Positions 63,533-64,000 of a DNA stretch of 64,000 bases are shown in pieces. Made by a program: the position numbers and the translations under genes. Each line of letters starts with the position of its first letter. Within the stretch, counting starts at the first letter, position 1. The DNA is from Vanilla planifolia (taxonomy: Eukaryota > Streptophyta > Magnoliopsida > Asparagales > Orchidaceae), in the NCBI GenBank assembly GCA_023846275.1, contig CM043869.1:38652737-38716736 (forward strand), in the 5' to 3' direction. The notes under the pieces were generated by a model. The model saw only the letters and a list, made by a program, of their open reading frames with translations. It made no database searches and was not told the origin of the DNA.

Positions 63533-63805
63533 CATGACATTATCATCAACTAATGCTCATATCATGCTTCATCATGGTATCACTATTACTTAAGATTTGT
63601 CTCACATCATCATGGTATTATCACAACTCAATACTCATGTTCCTCATGAAATCATCATCATTCAATGGTATATCTCACCTTATTATGGCATCATCATCGC
63701 CCAAGGCTCTTATCATACCTCCTCATGATATCAACATCAATCAAGGTCCATATCACACTTCTCTATGACATCACTATCACTCAAGATCATATCACTTTAT
63801 TCCAT
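63533..63805. repeat. Degenerate minisatellite, unit about 40 bp, about seven copies
   Basis: Successive units start with GA(C/T)AT(C/T)A-like text followed by CATCA(C/A)TCAAGG, TCATATCACAC and CTTCTTCAT. Clear examples start at 63532, 63574, 63611, 63646, 63685, 63725 and 63766. Unit lengths vary from about 34 to 43 bp. An open frame at 63553-63768 is a by-product of this repeat. Confidence 0.75.
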
Positions 63806-64000
63806 ACATAGTATCCCCTTCGTGTGCTCCTAACTCATTATAAGATAATAAGAATCCATTAGATATTATGCAAAATGTATCATACACTTATGAATAATAT
63901 GAATAGGGATTATTAAAGTAATTTAATACATAAGCAATATACACATAAGTACAAAAACTATAATAATGCCAAAGTGTATGATATTCAATATTTCAATACG

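Noticed and set aside
1..64000. tRNA, rRNA, CRISPR, operon-type or organelle-derived sequence
   Set aside because: No cloverleaf with a TTCGA-type arm, no rRNA core and no regular spacer array were seen; the gene structure is eukaryotic nuclear.

Overview
The window is plant nuclear DNA, almost certainly from a flowering plant. The genes are split by GT-AG introns of up to 7 kb, the spaces between exons are very AT-rich, and the interspersed elements are plant types (L1-type LINEs, a MuDR-like transposon, large LTRs starting TGTTACACC). The species cannot be named from this sequence. I built the gene models by hand from splice signals, reading phase and remembered protein families. No database search or alignment was run.

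Layout. (1) 1233-5985, + strand: the 3' part of a homeodomain-like gene whose upstream exons lie left of the window. (2) 5986-12857: intergenic, AT-rich, with one tandem duplication and two exon-like stretches of unknown origin. (3) 12858-36402, + strand: a complete INTS9 homologue (Integrator subunit, inactive metallo-beta-lactamase/beta-CASP fold) of 11 coding exons and 674 aa. Its introns hold a tandem triplication, an old antisense L1-type LINE, a decayed MULE transposase and a young 5'-truncated LINE with an 18-bp target-site duplication. (4) 42061-36944, - strand: a complete LNK-type clock co-activator gene of 8 coding exons and 617 aa, convergent with INTS9. One of its introns has ATGAGT where GTGAGT would be expected at the donor. 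(5) 53222-43758, - strand: a complete FIS1 (mitochondrial/peroxisomal fission) gene of 5 exons and 164 aa. (6) 56838-63114: a solo LTR interrupted by a second solo LTR of the same family in the opposite orientation. Each has its own 5-bp target-site duplication, and together they form a long inverted repeat. (7) 63120-64000: AT-rich DNA with a degenerate 40-bp minisatellite.

The four genes act in unrelated processes: transcriptional regulation, snRNA 3'-end processing, the circadian clock and organelle division. Nothing suggests a gene cluster. What stands out is structural: a 9-nt first coding exon in INTS9, an apparently mutated splice donor in LNK, a tandem triplication that copied an exon-intron boundary, and the nested antisense LTR pair. 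I found no clearly new biological system.
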